Below are positions 5,401-7,367 of a stretch of DNA of 7,367 nt, one piece after another. This DNA is from Chloroflexota bacterium (GTDB lineage: Bacteria > Chloroflexota > Anaerolineae > 4572-78), in the NCBI GenBank assembly GCA_024278015.1, contig JAJRUC010000323.1, forward strand, positions 1 through 7,367, given 5' to 3'. Below the pieces are notes generated by a model, which saw only the letters and a list, made by a program, of their open reading frames with translations, had not been told where the DNA came from and did not search any database. Position 1 is the first letter of the stretch; every line of letters begins with the position of its first letter. A program made the translations under genes and the position numbers.

Positions 5401-6650
5401 CCCAAACCGGCGCCCGCCGGCCGCTGTCCGGCTCTGCCACAGAAAAACTGACCCGCGCCCAAACCACCCGCCGCGCCCTCGGCTTGCAGCGCGGAGCCAA
5501 AGACTACCTGCGCATCATTGGCCGCTGGCTGGTGGGCCGCGCCGATAATCTGGTGGCGGCCCTGGCCGCGCAATACGACCGCGACATGGTTCCCGTTGAG
5601 CAACTGCTTCACATTCAGCCCGACGGCGCGCAAACCGCCCTGCCCGCCGGGCCGTGGCAGTGGCTAAACGACGACTCCGCCGCCCAAACCGGACGGGTGT
5701 TGCTGATTATTCACGGCACTTTCAGCAAAACCGCGTCGCCGGTGAAGGCCCTTAAGGGGGATTTTCTGGATTGGGCCGGGCAACGCTATCGGGGGATAGT
5801 TGGGTTTGACCACTGGACGCTGACCAAATCGCCGGAGGAAAACGCCCGATTTCTGTGGAACGCCCTTGATTCGCGCCTGAAAACGGGTTCCAAACGGCTG
5901 GACATCATCACCCACAGCCGGGGCGGTTTGGTGGCCCGCGCTCTGGTGGAATTGCTGGGCCGTCATCAGGCGGTCAACAAGGTAATTTTTGTAGCCACGC
6001 CCAACAGCGGCACCTCGCTGGCCGACCCCGTCAACTGGGGGCAGGCCGCCGATACGCTGGTCAACATGATTCACACTGACCAGTTCAGCTTGTATGGCCG
6101 ATTAAGCGGCTTTTTGGTGCAACTGCTCACGCAGGGAGATTGGCTGGAAGGGGCGGCAGACCGTTTGCTGCAAGAAATGCCCGGCCTGTACGCCCAAAAT
6201 CCACGGGCCGTGGGGCCGGATGATTTTTTGGGCCGCTTGCAGCGAGGCGGCGGCCCGGCGAAAGGCGTAACCTGTGCGGCCGTCGCCGCCAATTACGAAC
6301 CCCGGCCCAACGAAATCAATTACGCCGGCCTGCTGGCCCGGGCCTTCCGCCCTTTGGCCGGAGCAGACCGCTCAGAAGCGATTGACTCAGCCGCAGACAA
6401 TATTTTTGCCGGCTTCAACGACCTGATTGTCGATACGCCCCGCGTGTGGGCCGTCGACAAGCCGAAAATTCGCACTACCAGCCTGCCCCCCTGGCTGGCA
6501 GCCGAAAATCTGCTGGTCTTTAACCCCGATGACCGTTTGCGCCCCCCGCCGGAAGCCACCCGCCTGAACCTGACCGGCGTGCATCACACCAACATCTTTT
6601 ACTTTCCCCAAACGCAGGCTTTTTTAAAACGGCTGTTGCTCGCCGATTGA
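2460..6650 (+). CDS. Giant CHAT-protease protein: degenerate clostripain-like domain, CHAT domain and C-terminal lipase-like alpha/beta hydrolase
   Basis: A 1396-residue protein with no signal peptide or clear membrane helix, so probably cytoplasmic. Residues about 5-435 follow the peptidase C11 (clostripain) plan: WVALFYLCG, NTGQAAALSDFLRWAW (78-93), FCYDAAGQEALTPDTLRQGL (122-141), VDLLLFDIENTQYLELAY (153-170), VLGSQE (179-184) and GLNVFCPP (399-406). The catalytic His and Cys align to Ala108 and Glu161, so this part is probably not a protease. Residues about 540-890 are a CHAT domain: PLMRYPWELLHD (603-614), LIHFAGHAVFN with His736, and LVFANACQ with Cys780, both catalytic residues present. 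A Pro/Ala/Arg-rich linker (about 896-935) and an unrecognised domain (about 936-1070) follow. Residues 1075-1396 look like a lipase-type alpha/beta hydrolase: LIIHGTFS, ITHSRGGLVAR with Ser1153, acid Asp1321 or Asp1325, and base His1375 or His1376. Function beyond the domains is inference. Confidence 0.85.
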   Translation: MVAVQDWVALFYLCGNTSALQDSLRSRLDDLTAAGAGAGCGLTALVQVAHPTGTARFIISGAGQAARAQPAQLLPPVNTGQAAALSDFLRWAWRVQPARRMALVLVGACPPAEADWPHPIAFCYDAAGQEALTPDTLRQGLVEGLAGSPQRAVDLLLFDIENTQYLELAYQLSGVAGIVLGSQEQPPAWPCRQLLRGWQTLAAEGRADPAAMARAALQTIPPPNRAAVSALNLDALARFAPAFDGLTSALMQSLGDDLVWRVMWRAETQTAFNLGPIRPNAASASHFDMAGWLQALAARLREVAQAAIVEWWAGHRAHLPPAWRDSIAPAEEDDSGAIERQIEQQLDSAPADLPPWLASDYRITQSQRQRARQLATLAEAALNLLTAEEDGLILTRQGGLNVFCPPNLDDLRTSPYLHLAFNRNTHWAALLGAVNLIAQHPRALWRLAGSLLTTAPAPVKEDLLRRLIGPASVMVGYRTQFQVLAAPQKLSLSLEALPPAPGDDNAQTWRLRLESPGRGATVVEQRSRVQADALSTLLAELTDILYRPWVDRAGLAQLTALGQALGEDLIQNLTDTLAEEHRLLARLSPTPAAPHLQLQLPRPLMRYPWELLHDGAGMLGDRFAVGRQIFMEPGLSRPFVYRKEGKLRVLVIGDPRLSPEYLAKAAQQGLPDYQLPDAEREAAQIAAMFEQLAATPGSAIDFEPERDAWINRRLTKAAFRTLLRSGEYDLIHFAGHAVFNAEHPTQSAWILSDGPLWAQEIRNTLARVETPPRLVFANACQAAMDGKPPDVRFQGDVFGPATAFVNQGAAAYIGPLWPINDTLALQMALDFYQAMLLQRRSLGQALHFARTQAKQATLPTSNLTDDTLPPLSPQIGLGWAGMVLYGDPTANPMASLWTPHHLAPDYPAASAPAALAPQPAPRQRPRYPLQPSTAETVAQISGPGMELLPLTRGGDAPLPVNRRLIELVEVNGLRHWQIVDTQTGARRPLSGSATEKLTRAQTTRRALGLQRGAKDYLRIIGRWLVGRADNLVAALAAQYDRDMVPVEQLLHIQPDGAQTALPAGPWQWLNDDSAAQTGRVLLIIHGTFSKTASPVKALKGDFLDWAGQRYRGIVGFDHWTLTKSPEENARFLWNALDSRLKTGSKRLDIITHSRGGLVARALVELLGRHQAVNKVIFVATPNSGTSLADPVNWGQAADTLVNMIHTDQFSLYGRLSGFLVQLLTQGDWLEGAADRLLQEMPGLYAQNPRAVGPDDFLGRLQRGGGPAKGVTCAAVAANYEPRPNEINYAGLLARAFRPLAGADRSEAIDSAADNIFAGFNDLIVDTPRVWAVDKPKIRTTSLPPWLAAENLLVFNPDDRLRPPPEATRLNLTGVHHTNIFYFPQTQAFLKRLLLAD

Positions 6651-6654
6651 AGCC

Positions 6655-7092
6655 TTATTCGCCGATGTCTTCGTTCCACAATTCAGGTTTGGCGGCGATG
6701 AAATCGGTCATCAGTTGGATGCACGTTTCATCGTTCAGGATTTCCAGTTTAACCCCCCGCGAGCGGACATAATCTTCCGGACCTTGAAACGTTTTATTTT
6801 CGCCGACGACGATTTTGGGGATTTTATACAGCAGGGCCGCGCCGCTGCACATATCACGGGGAGAAAGGGTGGAATACAACACGGCTCGCTTGTATTCGCT
6901 GGCCTTCAGGCGACCGGCGTTTTCAATGGCATCCATTTCGGCATGCAAAATGGCGCTCCCCTTCTGCACCCGCCGGTTGTGACCACGACCCACAATTTTA
7001 CCGTCAATCACCAGCACAGAACCTATGGGAATTCAGCCCTCGGCCAGCCCTTTTTTGGCTTCTTCAATGGCGGCTCGCATGAATTTGTCCAT
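6655..7092 (-). pseudogene. Cytosine deaminase (yeast Fcy1-like), inactivated by in-frame TGA and loss of a zinc Cys
   Basis: A good ribosome binding site and an ATG at 7092 start MDKFMRAAIEEAKKGLAEG; a TGA at 7035-7033 then interrupts the frame. Homology continues in the same frame: IPIGSVLVIDGKIVGRGHN, then HAEMDAIENAGRL, LYSTLSPRDMCSGA, VVGENKTFQG and finally WNEDIGE. From memory of yeast cytosine deaminase, the TGA sits where a Gly of the EGG(V/I)PIG motif is expected (GGA to TGA, one base). The zinc motif should read SPCDMC but has Arg, codon CGT at 6858-6856 (TGT to CGT, one base). The other zinc ligands (His and the second Cys) and the catalytic Glu of HAE are intact. The enzyme would convert cytosine to uracil for pyrimidine salvage. 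A remnant from the ATG at 7017 would be 120 residues, lacking the N-terminal helix and a zinc ligand, so activity is unlikely. Confidence 0.85.
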
Positions 7093-7099
7093 AATGACA

Positions 7100-7103
7100 C
7101 TCC
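7100..7103 (-). promoter_or_regulatory. Ribosome binding site of the broken deaminase gene
   Basis: On the minus strand AAAAGGAG ends 7 nt before the ATG at 7092. The intact translation signal places the original start at 7092 and shows that decay affected the reading frame, not initiation. Confidence 0.7.
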
Positions 7104-7111
7104 TTTTAAGG

Positions 7112-7117
7112 ATTATA
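7112..7117 (-). promoter_or_regulatory. Possible -10 box (TATAAT) before the deaminase pseudogene
   Basis: A perfect TATAAT on the minus strand lies in an A/T-rich stretch 19 nt upstream of the ATG at 7092. No convincing -35 box is seen 16-18 nt upstream, and the implied leader would be only about a dozen nucleotides. It could be a weak internal promoter, or chance in A/T-rich DNA. Confidence 0.3.
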
Positions 7118-7170
7118 TGGATTTATTTTTCAGGGCGTAGAAGGAGAGGAAATGGGAGATGTAGAATGTG

Positions 7171-7252
7171 CCCTTCGTGCTTTTCGTGTCCCCTTTCGCG
7201 CTTTTCGTGTCCCCTTTCGCGCTCTTCGTGTCCCCTTTCGTGCTTTTCGTGT
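7171..7252. repeat. 21-bp tandem repeat, about four units
   Basis: Units lie at 7171-7189 (partial, 19 nt), 7190-7210, 7211-7231 and 7232-7252. On the minus strand each reads ACACGAAAAG followed by C(G/A)CGAAAGGGG, so a unit is itself two similar halves built on CACGAA. The units differ by only a few substitutions. The array begins within a few bases of the tandem stop codons of the permease gene and ends about 80 nt before the deaminase start. Its frame on the minus strand would encode a repetitive GDTKSAK-type peptide with no known domain, so it is taken as non-coding. Similar CACGAA-type arrays occur between genes in other environmental bacteria (from memory). Confidence 0.85.
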
Positions 7253-7254
7253 TA

Positions 7255-7367
7255 TTACTCGCGACGATACGGCTTAAGATACGCGCCCGGATAGGCCACA
7301 TTGCGTCCGGCAATAGCCAGCGCGGCGATGGTGACCAGATATGGCAGGGCCAGGAATACCTCAAACG
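7255..7367 (-). CDS. ABC transporter permease, C-terminal end (nucleoside/simple-sugar type), cut by window edge
   Basis: Reading the minus strand in from the window edge gives 36 residues and then two consecutive TAA stops (7257-7255 and 7254-7252). They include a hydrophobic helix, FEVFLALPYLVTIAALAIAG, followed by RNVAYPGAYLKPYRRE. The pattern of a last membrane helix (FLALPYLxT), an AG(R/x) turn, a Pro-rich stretch and a final basic 'KPYRRE' tail is typical of the BPD_transp_2 permeases of nucleoside uptake systems (partners of BmpA-type binding proteins). Most of the gene lies outside the window, so the substrate assignment is tentative. The next gene downstream is a broken cytosine deaminase, which fits a nucleobase/nucleoside salvage cluster. 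Confidence 0.7.
   Translation of the reverse strand, partial: FEVFLALPYLVTIAALAIAGRNVAYPGAYLKPYRRE

Noticed and set aside
7033..7035. UGA recoded as glycine, or selenocysteine insertion
   Set aside because: Several genes here end with TGA as a true stop, the expected residue is Gly rather than Cys or Sec, no SECIS-like hairpin was apparent, and a second lesion exists in the same gene.
6715..7140. Plus-strand open frame across the deaminase region
   Set aside because: It is the antisense of the deaminase pseudogene, whose minus-strand translation carries HAE, DMC and EDIGE motifs.
7171..7252. CRISPR array
   Set aside because: Units are directly adjacent with no unique spacers and are only 21 bp long; no cas genes are nearby.
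7113..7364. Minus-strand 83-residue frame spanning the tandem repeat and the permease end
   Set aside because: It is out of frame with the permease tail (FLALPYLVT...KPYRRE) and its body is just the translated 21-bp repeat; no ribosome binding site was seen.

Overview
The window reads like a piece of a GC-rich, environmental Chloroflexota-type genome (Anaerolineae or a relative). This placement is an inference. It rests on the GC-rich coding bias, a predicted F420-linked PPOX oxidoreductase, a giant multidomain CHAT protein, and a 21-bp tandem repeat of a dispersed kind familiar from environmental genomes. No rRNA, tRNA, CRISPR array, integrase or transposase was seen.

Left arm (1-1771, minus strand). 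A secreted clan GH-A glycoside hydrolase (GH39/GH5-like) is followed after 7 nt by the start of an amino-acid-type ABC transporter substrate-binding protein, whose C-terminus runs off the window. The two probably form one transcription unit.

Divergent intergenic region (1772-2036). It holds long C tracts (G tracts on the minus strand), a short inverted repeat, and a good sigma70-like promoter for the rightward genes.

Centre (2037-6650, plus strand). A small PPOX-class F420-dependent flavin/deazaflavin protein is followed 24 nt later by a 1396-residue protein, the most unusual object here. Its N-terminal third looks like a clostripain-family (peptidase C11) domain that has lost both catalytic residues. 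Its middle is a CHAT caspase-like protease with His and Cys intact. After a Pro/Ala/Arg-rich linker and a domain I do not recognise, it ends in a lipase-like alpha/beta hydrolase with an intact nucleophile motif. The layout suggests a regulatory pseudoprotease, a protease and a lipase-type effector in one chain, a plausible conflict or regulated-death protein. That function is inference, not shown.

Right arm (6655-7367, minus strand). The C-terminal end of a nucleoside/sugar-type ABC permease is followed by a 21-bp tandem repeat and then by a cytosine deaminase gene (yeast Fcy1-like). The deaminase keeps its ribosome binding site and nearly full-length homology. However, it carries an in-frame TGA at codon 20 and an Arg in place of a zinc-binding Cys, so it looks like a recently decayed salvage gene. 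It converges on the large CHAT gene with only 4 nt between the stop codons.
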